Part shown: in pieces, positions 18,776 to 28,201 of the stretch
How the letters are laid out: the number at the start of each line of letters is the position of its first letter
How positions within the stretch are numbered: the stretch's first letter is position 1
From: Rhodospirillales bacterium
GTDB lineage: Bacteria > Pseudomonadota > Alphaproteobacteria > Rhodospirillales > Thalassospiraceae
DNA: 60,481 nt
Assembly: GCA_019634165.1 (NCBI GenBank)
Contig: JAHQVT010000004.1
Location: forward strand, 1 to 60,481
Direction: 5' to 3'
Translations under genes and position numbers: made by a program
The notes under the pieces: model-generated
The model's database searches: none
What the model saw: the letters and a program-made list of their open reading frames with translations, nothing else
Told to the model about the DNA's origin: nothing

Positions 18776-19042
18776 TTAATGGACAGCGCGTGGTTCCATG
18801 TCATGCTGACGGATTGCCGCATTGGCAACGGCATGACTTTCGAACGACGCGATATGGGTGCCATCGGCTGTAAATACGCCAAAGACAAGTTCATCTTTGT
18901 CTTCGTCGGTGTTGGGAACCTGCCGGATATAAGCAAAGTCATGAATGCCCAACATGGCGAAATCAACATTCGACAACAGTCCGGTATCCTGTGCGTCACG
19001 CTGGGTGACTTTATATTCGTGGTTGGCTGTGCGGTCTGTCAT
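18776..19042 (-). CDS. DUF1150 family protein
   Basis: An 88-residue small protein found next to small heat-shock genes in alphaproteobacteria. LLSNVDFAMLGIHDFAYIRQV is the conserved core. The ATG at 19042 has AAGGAG at ideal distance and is preferred to a GTG three codons upstream. Only 17 bp separate it from hsp20, so it is expressed from the same heat-inducible transcript. Function unknown; a role in proteostasis is inferred from context. Confidence 0.9.
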   Translation of the reverse strand: MTDRTANHEYKVTQRDAQDTGLLSNVDFAMLGIHDFAYIRQVPNTDEDKDELVFGVFTADGTHIASFESHAVANAAIRQHDMEPRAVH

Positions 19043-19059
19043 TTGAACCACTCCTTAGG

Positions 19060-19557
19060 TTAGGCCTTGCCGTTTTTGTCATCGGCATTTCTGTCTTCGT
19101 CTTCAACTTTCATATCGATCGTACGCGACGAAACAGCTTTGTTTTTGTTCGAGCCAATTGCGATTTCACGCACAACCGGTTCTGGCAAAGGTCTGTTCAA
19201 ATCGACATGAAGCAGGCCGTTATCCAAATGCGCGCCAACAACCTCGATGCCCTCTGCAAGGACAAAAGACCGTTGGAACTGCCGGGATGCAATGCCCCGA
19301 TGGATATAGACACGTTCGCTGTCGTCATCGGTATGTTTACCACGAATGATCAGCTGATTGTCTTCTGTGGTTACAGACAAATCTTCTTCGGCAAACCCGG
19401 CAACTGCGACGGTAATCCGTAGCTTGTTCTCGTTGATTTGCTCGATGTTATAGGGCGGATAACCTTCGGCTTTGGTCTTTGATACTTGATCAAGAACACG
19501 TTCGATCTGATCGAAACCCAAAAGCAACGGGCTGTTAAACATAGAAATCCTAGACAT
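19060..19557 (-). CDS. Small heat-shock protein Hsp20 (IbpA-like)
   Basis: A 165-residue ATP-independent holdase of the alpha-crystallin type. The N-terminal LLLGFDQIERVLDQV, followed by YPPYNIEQINENKLRITVAVAGF, starts the crystallin domain, and the domain ends at HIDLDNGLLHVDL-type strands. Residues after about 135 are a polar tail without the common IxI motif. GGAGGAGGT sets the start at 19557. A ROSE-like leader and an RpoH-like promoter precede it. First gene of a pair with DUF1150. Confidence 0.94.
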   Translation of the reverse strand: MSRISMFNSPLLLGFDQIERVLDQVSKTKAEGYPPYNIEQINENKLRITVAVAGFAEEDLSVTTEDNQLIIRGKHTDDDSERVYIHRGIASRQFQRSFVLAEGIEVVGAHLDNGLLHVDLNRPLPEPVVREIAIGSNKNKAVSSRTIDMKVEDEDRNADDKNGKA

Positions 19558-19672
19558 TTGTGGCACCTCCTCCATCAGAGCGAGTGTGATGAGTATTCAG
19601 ACCCCACGCGGAATGCGCATTCGGGCATCTGTTGTGTTCGGCCCTTAACGTCTGGCACCGAACAATTGCATA
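19558..19672 (-). promoter_or_regulatory. ROSE-like RNA thermometer in the hsp20 leader
   Basis: The leader folds as successive hairpins: GTTCGG with CCGAAC, a GAATGCGCATTC palindrome inside a CCC/GGG stem, and a last stem in which TCGCTC faces the ribosome site GGAGGAGG. The U(U/C)GCU-to-Shine-Dalgarno pairing is the hallmark of ROSE elements that open on heating to allow translation of Hsp20. Recognised by pattern, not by a folding program. Confidence 0.6.
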
Positions 19673-19679
19673 TAATGGA

Positions 19680-19709
19680 ATAAATGTGTTTTTCGCCGCG
19701 ATAGTCAAG
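19680..19709 (-). promoter_or_regulatory. Putative RpoH (sigma-32) promoter of hsp20
   Basis: On the minus strand CTTGAC (19704-19709) and CATTTAT (19680-19686) are separated by 17 bp, fitting the alphaproteobacterial heat-shock pattern CTTG with a CAT-T-rich -10. Transcription would begin just before the ROSE-like leader. Confidence 0.5.
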
Positions 19710-19808
19710 AGTTCCCTGCGTGTTTGCACGTCATGATGTTGCTTTGATGCTGCCATGCGAAACTTATGCACAGGAAACCCACAGGGCGGTTTGGTACGCT
19801 AAAACGAG

Positions 19809-21479
19809 TCATCGCTTGGCCTGTGTAAGATCGGGCATGGCATCTAATGCATAATAGGCAACGGACTGATCCTTGCCGCGCAGGGCAACTTCATGAAGAA
19901 CCGCATTTTCCGGTAAGGGAATCGGCCCATGATCAAACAGTGTTTTTGAAATCACCAATGGCACCCCGTGCCCCTTGGTCTGGGCTTCGAGTCGTGCCGT
20001 GGTGTTTATCGTATCGCCAATCGCACTGATATTCTCGCGGCCCGGTGGGCCCATTTCGCCAACAATAGCCTTGCCCATATGCATGCCAATGCCAATACGC
20101 AGCTCGTGGGGCAGCTCAGATTTCAGATGTTCGTTCAGCCCTTCGATCCGGCGGAGCATCTCGGCCGCACCTTCAAAGGCCTGCAGAATGGTGTGTTCGG
20201 TATCTTCGCTTTCATGACCATAAAGCGCCATCAAGCCATCACCGGTAAATTGCGCGTAATAGCCACCAGTTGCGCGCAGGGCTTCGGTCATTTCGGCGAA
20301 AAACTGATTAAGGATGAACAAAACGTCATAGGGCATCTTGCGTTCGCCAAGCCGGGTCGAGTCGCGCAAATCAATGAAAATCGCAACAACCTGTCGTTCG
20401 CTCCCCGAAAGCCCACCGGGGCGCCGGCCATCGCGTGCGGTTGCGTTTGGCGGCATCAAGGGCGCAATGGCAAGGTCATTTTGCGGTCGGATCTGACAGG
20501 CCAGACGCATGCCACGCGGGGCTTGAATGCTTTTAAGGGCGGCGGCCTCAATCTCGCCGGGGGCGGCAAGTTGATCGGTGCCTGATCCACAATGCAGACG
20601 ACATGTGGTGCAGCGACCATGACCACCACAAACCGATGCCATGGCAATGCCGGCATCGCGCAGTGCTTCAAGCGCGGTGGCACCCGGGGACACGCGGATG
20701 AAACGCCCATTGGGCAGGCTTAATACCGGCCCACGTTTTGCCCGATCAAGGGTCTGGCGAATTTGACGAACGCCAAATGGGGCCAATGCCAGTGCGATCG
20801 TAAAGATCGTGCAGGGGATTAAGGCATTTTCATAAAAGTCGATTGCCGCCTGGCTGACATCGGCGGCTTCAAGAACACCAAATACGTATTTGCGCCCGCC
20901 TTCTTCAACGCGGCGAATGATTTCTGCTGCTGCCGCACCGTATCCGGCCAGTGCCATGGTCGGGATCAGAATCGCCAATGTACCAAGGGTATTGCGCCAT
21001 TTTGGATAGAACGGTTTGACCCGCAGCCAGAAATGAATCCCGATACAACCATGTGCCCAGACCACAATGACGGTGATTGCCTGCAAGATGCCTTGGAACG
21101 GGACGAAAACGGCAAGATCAAGCAGCACCCGCTCATAGGGTGATCCAACATCAAAGCCAACATCAATGATGCGGGTGGCAATGATGTGGCGAAACAGAAG
21201 AAACGGAATGCAAAGACCCAAAATCATTTGCGCCCATTCAGATTTGCGAAGGCGCAAGGATCGGCGGGTTGTCAGCCGCCCGGTTGCCAAGATGAAATGG
21301 GTAATCAATGAGACAAGCAACAGGATTTCAAGCGGCGGGAATTGCCAAATCTCTGTGGTGAATTCATCAATCGTTTCCATGAATTCTGGCGATACGATTC
21401 CGGCTGCATGATTAAGCAGATGCGTCAGGACATAGGCAAACATTGTCAGTCCTGAATACAGGCGCAGATTCTGGATCAT
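19809..21479 (-). CDS. Membrane adenylate/guanylate cyclase with [2Fe-2S] ferredoxin domain
   Basis: A 556-residue three-part protein. Residues 1-240 are a membrane domain of about six segments, with histidines in the first two helices (LTHLLNHA, LITHFILA) reminiscent of heme-b anchors of succinate dehydrogenase. Residues 250-340 form a plant-type ferredoxin domain with Cys284, Cys290, Cys293 and Cys328. Residues 360-556 are a class III nucleotide cyclase with metal aspartates at 370 (IFIDLRDST) and 414 (FTGDGLMA). It probably makes cAMP in response to redox state or electron flow. It is monocistronic. Confidence 0.9.
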   Translation of the reverse strand: MIQNLRLYSGLTMFAYVLTHLLNHAAGIVSPEFMETIDEFTTEIWQFPPLEILLLVSLITHFILATGRLTTRRSLRLRKSEWAQMILGLCIPFLLFRHIIATRIIDVGFDVGSPYERVLLDLAVFVPFQGILQAITVIVVWAHGCIGIHFWLRVKPFYPKWRNTLGTLAILIPTMALAGYGAAAAEIIRRVEEGGRKYVFGVLEAADVSQAAIDFYENALIPCTIFTIALALAPFGVRQIRQTLDRAKRGPVLSLPNGRFIRVSPGATALEALRDAGIAMASVCGGHGRCTTCRLHCGSGTDQLAAPGEIEAAALKSIQAPRGMRLACQIRPQNDLAIAPLMPPNATARDGRRPGGLSGSERQVVAIFIDLRDSTRLGERKMPYDVLFILNQFFAEMTEALRATGGYYAQFTGDGLMALYGHESEDTEHTILQAFEGAAEMLRRIEGLNEHLKSELPHELRIGIGMHMGKAIVGEMGPPGRENISAIGDTINTTARLEAQTKGHGVPLVISKTLFDHGPIPLPENAVLHEVALRGKDQSVAYYALDAMPDLTQAKR

Positions 21480-21682
21480 CTTGCTGGGTGCTCGTCGCTG
21501 TTAAGGTCCATGGCAATGCCGACGTTTGGCGTCGATCATCATTTTTGACCAATGTACTTTGGTCCCGTTCAAACAGGATTATGCAATACTTATAGTTGAT
21601 AAAGTGTTTTACGCTCACGGCCCATTAATTTGTTTCGAATGCTCAATCGAGTTTGGGTTCTGATCCTGACGTTTCGGGCACG

Positions 21683-21709
21683 AAAAAAGCCATCAGGTTT
21701 CCTGATGGC
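21683..21709 (-). terminator. Rho-independent terminator of the amidotransferase gene
   Basis: On the minus strand GCCATCAGG pairs with CCTGATGGC around a 3-nt loop and is followed by six T. It lies 31 bp past the amidotransferase stop. Confidence 0.9.
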
Positions 21710-21740
21710 TATAATCGGTACGGTTCCTGATTTGGAATAA

Positions 21741-22466
21741 TCAGGCGGCGTTTTTGACCCGTTTCTGGGTCAGGAACTTAACGATTGATGTCGCAAAATC
21801 CGTGCTGGAAATCGGCGTTTCAAGCGATGCCATCGCGGCCTTGTGGATGTCCTCAGGGATCAGGTCATAGCGGGATTCAAGTAATGCCTGTTCATAGGGG
21901 CGCATAAATTCCGGGTGCGGCTGAATGGATGCGGCATTGGCGCCATATTGCAAACCAGCATACGGGCAGAAATCCGAACTTGCCCACACTGTTGCGCCTT
22001 CTGGAAGTTCAACAACCTGATCTTGATGGAACGCATTGATGCGAATGGATGCCGCGCTGCTGGCCAGCCAGTCGCTTTGGCTTGCATTGACATCATATTG
22101 ATGAACGCCCACACCCCATCCTTTGTCGGACTTAACGACTTTGCCGCCAAGTGCGGTCGCAAGAATCTGATGACCAAAGCACACGCCAAAAATCGGAAGC
22201 TCTGCCGAAATGGCGTCGCGCAAAAACTGCTGCAGACGGATCATCCACGGGGTGTTTTCGTAAACACCATGTTTGGAGCCGGTAATAACCCACCCATCTG
22301 CATCGCTGATGGCGGCGGGAAACTGATCTTCAAGAACCGTCCAGGTTTTAAATTCCAAACTTGGATCGACGTTACCAAGTAGCGTTTCAAACATGCTTGG
22401 ATAGCTTTTGAATTCATCGCGGAGTTCTTCCGGGGCAAGCCCGGTTTCAAGGATGCCGATCTTCAT
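21741..22466 (-). CDS. Class I (type 1) glutamine amidotransferase
   Basis: A 241-residue stand-alone triad glutaminase. The nucleophile is Cys96 in GVCFGHQ and the His/Glu pair is His184 and Glu186 in PHPEF. GSKHGVYE supplies the oxyanion-hole region. Similar to the GuaA-like and gamma-glutamyl-peptidase (PuuD-like) proteins of unknown substrate. No synthetase partner is adjacent. It ends at a strong terminator. Confidence 0.9.
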   Translation of the reverse strand: MKIGILETGLAPEELRDEFKSYPSMFETLLGNVDPSLEFKTWTVLEDQFPAAISDADGWVITGSKHGVYENTPWMIRLQQFLRDAISAELPIFGVCFGHQILATALGGKVVKSDKGWGVGVHQYDVNASQSDWLASSAASIRINAFHQDQVVELPEGATVWASSDFCPYAGLQYGANAASIQPHPEFMRPYEQALLESRYDLIPEDIHKAAMASLETPISSTDFATSIVKFLTQKRVKNAA

Positions 22467-22728
22467 GGAGAAACCTTCTAAGACTTCAATGTGGCGCTGT
22501 TGCTCAGGTATGAGATTTTAGCGATAAAAACAAGCCCGGTGCTGCGAGAATTGACGTAATTTTTAACCGGAAATGCGAAACCGCCCGGCTTTGCGCACGG
22601 GCGGTTGCATGGTCTGCACCTGATGTCGGCATCAAATGCCGGAAATAGACGTCTTTGAAGTGGCGTGCGATCAAATGTTTTTGGGGGGGGCTGATCGCAC
22701 GCCCTAACCAGGTCCGTTATCGTCGGGC

Positions 22729-23157
22729 TTAACCGTTCAGGCGCATCATCCGTGTGCCCGCCATCCCGGCAAGCATCGCGACAACGAAAATGATCGTATC
22801 AAGCTGGCCGAAGGCAAGTGCGCTTAGTGCCGGTCCGGGGCAATAACCAACCAGACCCCAGCCCGTCCCAAACAGCAATCCGCCAATCACCAGTTTTTTC
22901 GTGATCGCCCGGTTGGCCGGAAGGTTCATATCGCCGCCACATACCGCTTCGCTCCGGCCTTTGGCAAACCAGAAAATCGGGATGGCCACGACCAGACCGC
23001 CACCCATGACAAAGGCAAGGCTTGGGTCCCAGCCACCGTCGGCAATGGCCCATATATCAAGGAAGCCAAGTACCTTTTGCGGGTCGATCATGCCAGAAAT
23101 GTAAAGGCCTGCGCCAAACAACGTGCCGCAAATCAGAGAAACAAGATTCCGCATCAT
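22729..23157 (-). CDS. YeeE/YedE-type membrane protein, DUF6691-like half
   Basis: A 142-residue inner-membrane protein of about four helices. LFGAGLYISGMIDPQKVLGFLDI and LLFGTGWGLVGYCPGPAL are the YeeE/YedE motifs, with a cysteine in GYCPGP thought to guide sulfur compounds (thiosulfate or sulfide) through the pore. It overlaps the preceding gene by 4 bp, so the two halves are coupled and probably assemble together. Confidence 0.88.
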   Translation of the reverse strand: MMRNLVSLICGTLFGAGLYISGMIDPQKVLGFLDIWAIADGGWDPSLAFVMGGGLVVAIPIFWFAKGRSEAVCGGDMNLPANRAITKKLVIGGLLFGTGWGLVGYCPGPALSALAFGQLDTIIFVVAMLAGMAGTRMMRLNG

Positions 23158-23588
23158 GCTGCTCCTATCAAATGGCGGGTAACAAGGACGGTCAGGAAAC
23201 CGGCCCCCATGAAACTAAGGGTCGCGACCAATGATCGCAGTGAAAAGCGCGATAGACCGCAAATTCCGTGGCCACTGGTGCAGCCGCTGCCAACTGTCGT
23301 GCCAACCCCGACAAGAAGCCCACCTGCGATGATTACCGGTGTCGGGCTTGTGACGATGCTTTGGGCCTCAAAAGATGTGCCCATCATCAGGATAAGGGGA
23401 CCAATGATCAGTCCGGCAATAAAGGCGACGCGTTCAAGCGGGCCGGCACCACCTTTGCCTGGGGATAAAAGCCCGCCGACAATACCGCTGATCCCGGCAA
23501 TGCGGCCATTCAGCAAAAGATAAAGTCCCGAGGCCAAACCAATAAGACCTCCGCCAACCAAGGCGGATATGGGGGTAAAGTTTTCCAT
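23154..23588 (-). CDS. YeeE/YedE-type membrane protein, first half
   Basis: A 144-residue membrane protein from ATG 23588 (MENFTPISALVGG). GLASGLYLLLNGRIAGISGIVGGLL and GTTVGSGCTSGHGICGLSRFS are characteristic, the cysteines of GSGCTSGHGICG lining the putative sulfur pathway. First gene of the pair with the DUF6691-like protein. Such pairs are often under the sulfide-sensing repressor BigR. No regulator gene is adjacent, but the AT-rich region just upstream (TTAATATTAAAATATTC) could hold an operator. Confidence 0.88.
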   Translation of the reverse strand: MENFTPISALVGGGLIGLASGLYLLLNGRIAGISGIVGGLLSPGKGGAGPLERVAFIAGLIIGPLILMMGTSFEAQSIVTSPTPVIIAGGLLVGVGTTVGSGCTSGHGICGLSRFSLRSLVATLSFMGAGFLTVLVTRHLIGAA

Positions 23589-24113
23589 CTGACTTTCCGT
23601 TATGTGAGGATTAATATTAAAATATTCGCACCTATCAATATAATCAACAAAAATCGGAGCTCTGTGCCTGTTTGGCTCACAGAACGCCACAGCGAAGCCT
23701 TAGTATTCAAACCGGAAAGAACGACCCCCGGGGTAACTGGTACGTGTTTGGTTTGTTGCATCTTTCCAAAGGATCAATGTCGCTGCTCATTGATCCAAAC
23801 GGGTATTCAGGGCTGCGCGAAGGCCAATATCGATGCAGGCAATAGGTTCATCGCCTATCTTGATATTCTATCATAGGGTATGTTTATTTTCAGCAACCAA
23901 GCGGTTTTTACGTGGTTTTAGCCTTGAGGCGGGGCGATTCTGCGATCAGTAAACAGCATTTTCCCCATATAAACCGGCGGCTTAACAGTAAACGTCTGAA
24001 ATCTCGTAATTTTATCTATCTTGCCAAATACCAAAAACAGGTAGATACAGCACAATCTTTGGCCGTGGTTCTAGTGTTCCACTCAAAACCCTTTTCGGAT
24101 GTTCAAAACATAG
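23589..24113. other. Divergent intergenic region with a short inverted repeat
   Basis: 525 bp between the YeeE gene (minus) and the TPR-methyltransferase (plus). GGATCAATG (23771-23779) is exactly inverted at 23788-23796 (CATTGATCC), a possible hairpin or operator. The rest is AT-rich with no gene or RNA that I can support. Confidence 0.5.
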
Positions 24114-25088
24114 ATGAGTAAAGATCGTCTATCTGCAAGTCGCCGACTTGATTTGGCGTTGGCCCTTGTTTCAGAGGCAGACTACGTTGCCGCCGCCGAT
24201 GTTGCGCGCGCTGCAATAGAATATGATCCTGACTGGGACGAAGCCCACTTCACGCTTGGCGACATCTATGAACGTGCAAATGATCCCGAAAAAGCCATTG
24301 AAGCGTTTCGCCAATATCTGATTCTCGATCCGATTGACCGCATGGGGGCCGAAGTCCGCCTGACCCTTTTGGGGGCTGCTGCCATGCGTGATCGTCTGCC
24401 ACCAGATTATGTCCGTGCGCTGTTTGATGATTATGCCCCGCGCTTTGAAAGCAGCCTGCGCGATCGATTGGCCTATCGCGGGCCGGAATTGCTGTTAGAA
24501 GCCGTGCGCCCATATCTTGGTGCCATGTCCGGTCCGGTTGATGTCCTTGATCTCGGCTGTGGGACCGGTCTTGTTGGTGATGTATTTGCCGGCAACTTTG
24601 ATGCCATTGATGGCATTGATTTGTCCCCGCGCATGATCAACCGCGCCCGTGCCAAGGGGCTGTATCGCACCTTGGTTGCAGGCGACATTACCGACATGCC
24701 AGATGATCTTGGCACGGAATATAGTCTGATTGTCGCCGCTGATGTTTTAAACTATCTCGGTGATCTGGCCCCGGCTTTGCGGGCGGCTCATGCCCGGATG
24801 AAACCGGGGGGCTTGTTGGTGCTTAGCCTTGAACACGGGGATGCTTTCCCGTTCGATATTGGCCCCGGTCAACGGTTCCGTCATCATAAGCGTGCTGTTG
24901 ATGAATGGATGGCTGAATGTGGTTTCAATGTTGTGTCTGATGCGCGCGGTGTTCTGCGTCAGGAAAAAGGCACCCCGGTCGAAGCCCGGATTATGGTTGT
25001 TTGTGCAACCAATGATCTGACCTTACTTGGCGGCGATCTGATTACGCCAAACGACCCGGATCTGGTGCCGGGAAAAACAGTCCACTAA
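24114..25088 (+). CDS. TPR-containing class I methyltransferase
   Basis: A 324-residue fusion. Residues 10-80 contain about two tetratricopeptide repeats (AHFTLGDIYERANDPEKAIEAFRQYL). Residues 125-300 are a SAM methyltransferase with motif I VLDLGCGTGLVGDVF, acidic IDGIDLS and HARMKPGGLLVLSLE. Similar architecture occurs in methyltransferases of unknown target; the TPRs probably recruit a protein partner. It stands alone. Confidence 0.85.
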   Translation: MSKDRLSASRRLDLALALVSEADYVAAADVARAAIEYDPDWDEAHFTLGDIYERANDPEKAIEAFRQYLILDPIDRMGAEVRLTLLGAAAMRDRLPPDYVRALFDDYAPRFESSLRDRLAYRGPELLLEAVRPYLGAMSGPVDVLDLGCGTGLVGDVFAGNFDAIDGIDLSPRMINRARAKGLYRTLVAGDITDMPDDLGTEYSLIVAADVLNYLGDLAPALRAAHARMKPGGLLVLSLEHGDAFPFDIGPGQRFRHHKRAVDEWMAECGFNVVSDARGVLRQEKGTPVEARIMVVCATNDLTLLGGDLITPNDPDLVPGKTVH

Positions 25089-25318
25089 GACGACCTCTCA
25101 TCACCAGATCATTTTTGACCGCATTGCATCGGCAACTAGCGCCAATCTCGGCTGGCTGGTTCCAGCCGTTTTGTCATCTGTTTTGCGGCCTATCCCTAAA
25201 CAACAAAACCCGCCGCCAAAGACAACTGTCAAAGACAACGGATTTTGCATGAGAAGGCTGACCAAGATCGAAATGACGATCTCTGCAATGTCATAGAAAA
25301 CAGAACCGCCGTCCGTTC

Positions 25319-25783
25319 TTACGGCTTTGGCATATCACCACGGATGATATAGGCCAGTGCCGCAACCACCTGTTCAGGCTCGCGCGCGACACCATGTGCA
25401 GCGCCGTCAACTTCTTTAAGTGCGTGATCATGCTCGGTTGGGTGCAGGGTGATGTATGGGATGCCCAAGGCGGCTGCTTGGCCCGCATCAAACGCAGCAT
25501 TCCATTGCTTATACTTCTCGCCAAACCGAATGACCGCAAGATCAGAACCGGCCAGCAAGGTCTTGGTGCGCATGGCGTTAAGCTGCGCACCTTTGCGGTC
25601 ATGCCAGAATTTATTGTCCTCTGCGCCAAAAACGGCGACCCCGCAATCATCTGAATCTTCATGCATGGTGATCGGTGCAACCAGCTCGACCGGCAGGTTG
25701 GCTGCCTTAACGCCGGCTGCGATACGCTCGCGCCAATCGCTATGGATTTCACCTGACAAATAGACGGTCCAGACCTTGCTCAT
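25319..25783 (-). CDS. YtoQ family protein
   Basis: A 154-residue cytosolic protein of the YtoQ family, related to nucleoside 2-deoxyribosyltransferase-like folds. The opening VWTVYLSGEIHSDWRE, then PITMHEDSDDCG and the NAAFDAGQAAALGIPYITLHP block are typical. The ATG at 25783 with GAGAGAG upstream gives the family length, so the longer frame is rejected. The biochemical function is not established. Confidence 0.9.
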   Translation of the reverse strand: MSKVWTVYLSGEIHSDWRERIAAGVKAANLPVELVAPITMHEDSDDCGVAVFGAEDNKFWHDRKGAQLNAMRTKTLLAGSDLAVIRFGEKYKQWNAAFDAGQAAALGIPYITLHPTEHDHALKEVDGAAHGVAREPEQVVAALAYIIRGDMPKP

Positions 25784-25899
25784 CGTGCTCTCTCTGTTTG
25801 ATTGTTTTGACGGGGTGGAATGCCCACAATAACCGGTCGATTTTGTATGGCAATCGTTAGAAATGTACGAACTTGCGCCAACCAAGACCCCGAAACGAC

Positions 25900-25928
25900 A
25901 AAACCCGTTGCCAAAGGCAACGGGTTTT
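25900..25928 (-). terminator. Rho-independent terminator of tRNA-Ala
   Basis: On the minus strand AAAACCCGTTGCC pairs with GGCAACGGGTTTT around a short TTT loop, only 4 bp past the tRNA 3' end. The A/T symmetry may let it work both ways. Confidence 0.9.
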
Positions 25929-25931
25929 GAA

Positions 25932-26007
<76 letters not shown>

Positions 26008-26107
26008 ACTATGTCCGCGTCGCAACAAACACAAGGTTTATCGCTGCGGCGCGGCGCATATTTAGAAGGTTCACCAAATATTGGCAAGACCTAATTTCGA
26101 AAAAATC

Positions 26108-26413
26108 TTAGGTGTCGTCGTCGTCGGATTCGACATGTTCATAGACTTCACCAAGATCATCATCGTCTTCGCCAAGATCAGAAGCATCTTCAAGAATATC
26201 TTCATCGATATCGCTGTCGACATCATCGTCTAGATCATTGACGTCATCGACGTCTTCATCTTCTTCCGGTGCCGGTTTGGCAACTGCGGCTTTTTTGACC
26301 TTTGTTACGCCATCAGGTGTGGCGCATTTCGGGCAAACAACCGGGCTACGATTAAGATCGTAATATTTGGTATCACAGGCGAGGCAGTGACGTTTCTTAC
26401 CGCGTGCTGACAT
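26108..26413 (-). CDS. FYDLN-acid family protein (TIGR02300)
   Basis: A 101-residue protein with an N-terminal zinc-ribbon-like pair CLAC and CPKC around KYYDLNRSP, and a very acidic Asp/Glu-rich tail from about residue 50. It is characteristic of alphaproteobacteria and usually adjacent to aroA, as here (divergent). The acidic tail suggests nucleic-acid mimicry or protein binding, but function is unknown. Confidence 0.95.
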   Translation of the reverse strand: MSARGKKRHCLACDTKYYDLNRSPVVCPKCATPDGVTKVKKAAVAKPAPEEDEDVDDVNDLDDDVDSDIDEDILEDASDLGEDDDDLGEVYEHVESDDDDT

Positions 26414-26785
26414 TACGGCAAACCCTCTTAATTACCGTTATCATCCAAGAATAAAGACCGTACGTCGCAACGTGCCGCTAAGCAGCTCAAAGCTTGGGTC
26501 AGGCCCCAAATGTCTGAAAGGCCCAATTGCCATCTTGTTGCAGCCTTGTCAAAAGGAAATTGAACGTTTTTTCCTCTAACGGGCCGATGACATAAATGTG
26601 CCCCATATTTATCTGAATGCCCATGCCAAAAATTGGGTTCGATACTGGTGCGTTGCAACCGCTTGTGTTAGAGCTTTCCTCCGGCGATTAAATGCCTCGT
26701 GAGCGCCTGAAATGATGGCAGCACCGCGACGCTTTTTAAATCTGCCTTCGATCATAATAAAACAGTTACTTACAGGTATGGCTCA
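26414..26785. other. Divergent intergenic region before aroA
   Basis: 372 bp between the FYDLN-acid gene and aroA. It must hold both promoters. I see no strong consensus promoter, RNA or repeat in it. Confidence 0.5.
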
Positions 26786-28129
26786 ATGAGTTCTTCGCAG
26801 ACCAAACGTCCGCTTGCAGCGTCCAAATCCGGACCACTTTCGGGCGATATCCGGGTTCCGGGTGATAAATCAATTTCTCATCGTTCCCTGATGTTTGGTG
26901 GTTTGGCCATTGGTACAACCAAAGTAACCGGTCTTCTTGAAGGCGAAGACGTTCTGGCAACAGCGGATGCGATGCGCAAATTGGGTGCAACGGTTACCCG
27001 TGAAGAAGACGGTACATGGTATGTCAGCGGCGTTGGTGTTGGTGCCTTGCGCGAACCCGATAGCGTGATTGATATGGGCAATGCCGGCACCGGCATTCGT
27101 TTGATGGCGGGCATTGTTGCCACCCATCCGATCACAACCTTTTTCACTGGCGATGCATCGCTTTGCAAACGTCCGATGGGCCGTGTTGCCGATCCGCTGG
27201 CCGAATTCGGGGCAAAATTCATTACCCGTGATCGCGGGCGTCCGCCGATGGCTGTTATTGGAACCGACGAAGCAAAACCTGTGACCTACACCCTGCCGAT
27301 GGCATCCGCACAGGTAAAGTCGGCCGTGATGCTGGCTGGTTTGAACACCACCGGCACGACCACCGTGATTGAACCAAAACCGTCGCGCGATCATACCGAA
27401 CGCATGTTGCGTCACTTTGGCGTTGCGGTCGATGTGAAGGTCAATGACGATGGTGGCCGCACGGTAAGTTTGACCGGCCCTGCGGAAATGAAGGCGGCTG
27501 ATATTGTGGTGCCGACCGATCCAAGCTCGGCCGCATTCCCATTGGTCGCTGCCCTGATCAATCCAGACTCAAACATGACCATTCGCGATGTGTGCCTGAA
27601 CCCGCTTCGCACCGGTTTGATCACCACCTTGGTTGAAATGGGTGGGGACATCACGATCACCAATGAACGCGAAGAAGCCGGCGAAACCATTGGCGATTTG
27701 ATTGTGACGGGCAAGAACCGGCTTAAGGGCATTGTGGTTCCTGCCGATCGCGCGCCGTCAATGATTGATGAATACCCGGTTCTCGCGGTTGCCGCGGCCT
27801 ATGCGGATGGCGAAACCCGCATGTGTGATCTTGAAGAATTGCGTGTTAAGGAATCTGATCGTTTGGCCGCCGTTGCTGCCGGGCTTAAAGCCAATGGTGT
27901 GATCCACCGGATCGAAGGTGATGATTTGATTGTAACCGGCGGTGTTGTTCCGGGCGGTGGTATGGTTGAAACCCATCTTGATCACCGGATCGCAATGTCG
28001 TTCCTGGTCCTTGGTCTTGGTGCGGAAAACCCGGTTGCGGTCGATGATGCCAACCCGATTGCCACAAGTTTCCCGAACTTCGAAAAATTGATGGGCGATA
28101 TGGGCGCAACTTTTGCGCTACATTCCTAA
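26786..28129 (+). CDS. aroA: 3-phosphoshikimate 1-carboxyvinyltransferase (EPSP synthase)
   Basis: Sixth step of the shikimate pathway: phosphoenolpyruvate plus shikimate-3-phosphate to EPSP. At 447 residues it has the normal two-domain length. VPGDKSISHRSLMFGGLA binds phosphates, MGNAGTGIRLMAG is the PEP site, and RVKESDRLAAVAAGL completes the active site. The AGT residues in GNAGTGIR differ slightly from the commonest NSGTT form, as in class II enzymes. First gene of aroA-cmk-rpsA. Confidence 0.97.
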   Translation: MSSSQTKRPLAASKSGPLSGDIRVPGDKSISHRSLMFGGLAIGTTKVTGLLEGEDVLATADAMRKLGATVTREEDGTWYVSGVGVGALREPDSVIDMGNAGTGIRLMAGIVATHPITTFFTGDASLCKRPMGRVADPLAEFGAKFITRDRGRPPMAVIGTDEAKPVTYTLPMASAQVKSAVMLAGLNTTGTTTVIEPKPSRDHTERMLRHFGVAVDVKVNDDGGRTVSLTGPAEMKAADIVVPTDPSSAAFPLVAALINPDSNMTIRDVCLNPLRTGLITTLVEMGGDITITNEREEAGETIGDLIVTGKNRLKGIVVPADRAPSMIDEYPVLAVAAAYADGETRMCDLEELRVKESDRLAAVAAGLKANGVIHRIEGDDLIVTGGVVPGGGMVETHLDHRIAMSFLVLGLGAENPVAVDDANPIATSFPNFEKLMGDMGATFALHS

Positions 28130-28201
28130 GCTATTCGACCCAATATATAAGTCCTGACTGTAAGTAAGATACAGCCGATATATAAACAGGGAGCGAAGTT
28201 A

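Noticed and set aside
23604..24113. Possible small genes in the YeeE/TPR spacer
   Set aside because: Frames are short, with unusual composition and no ribosome sites.
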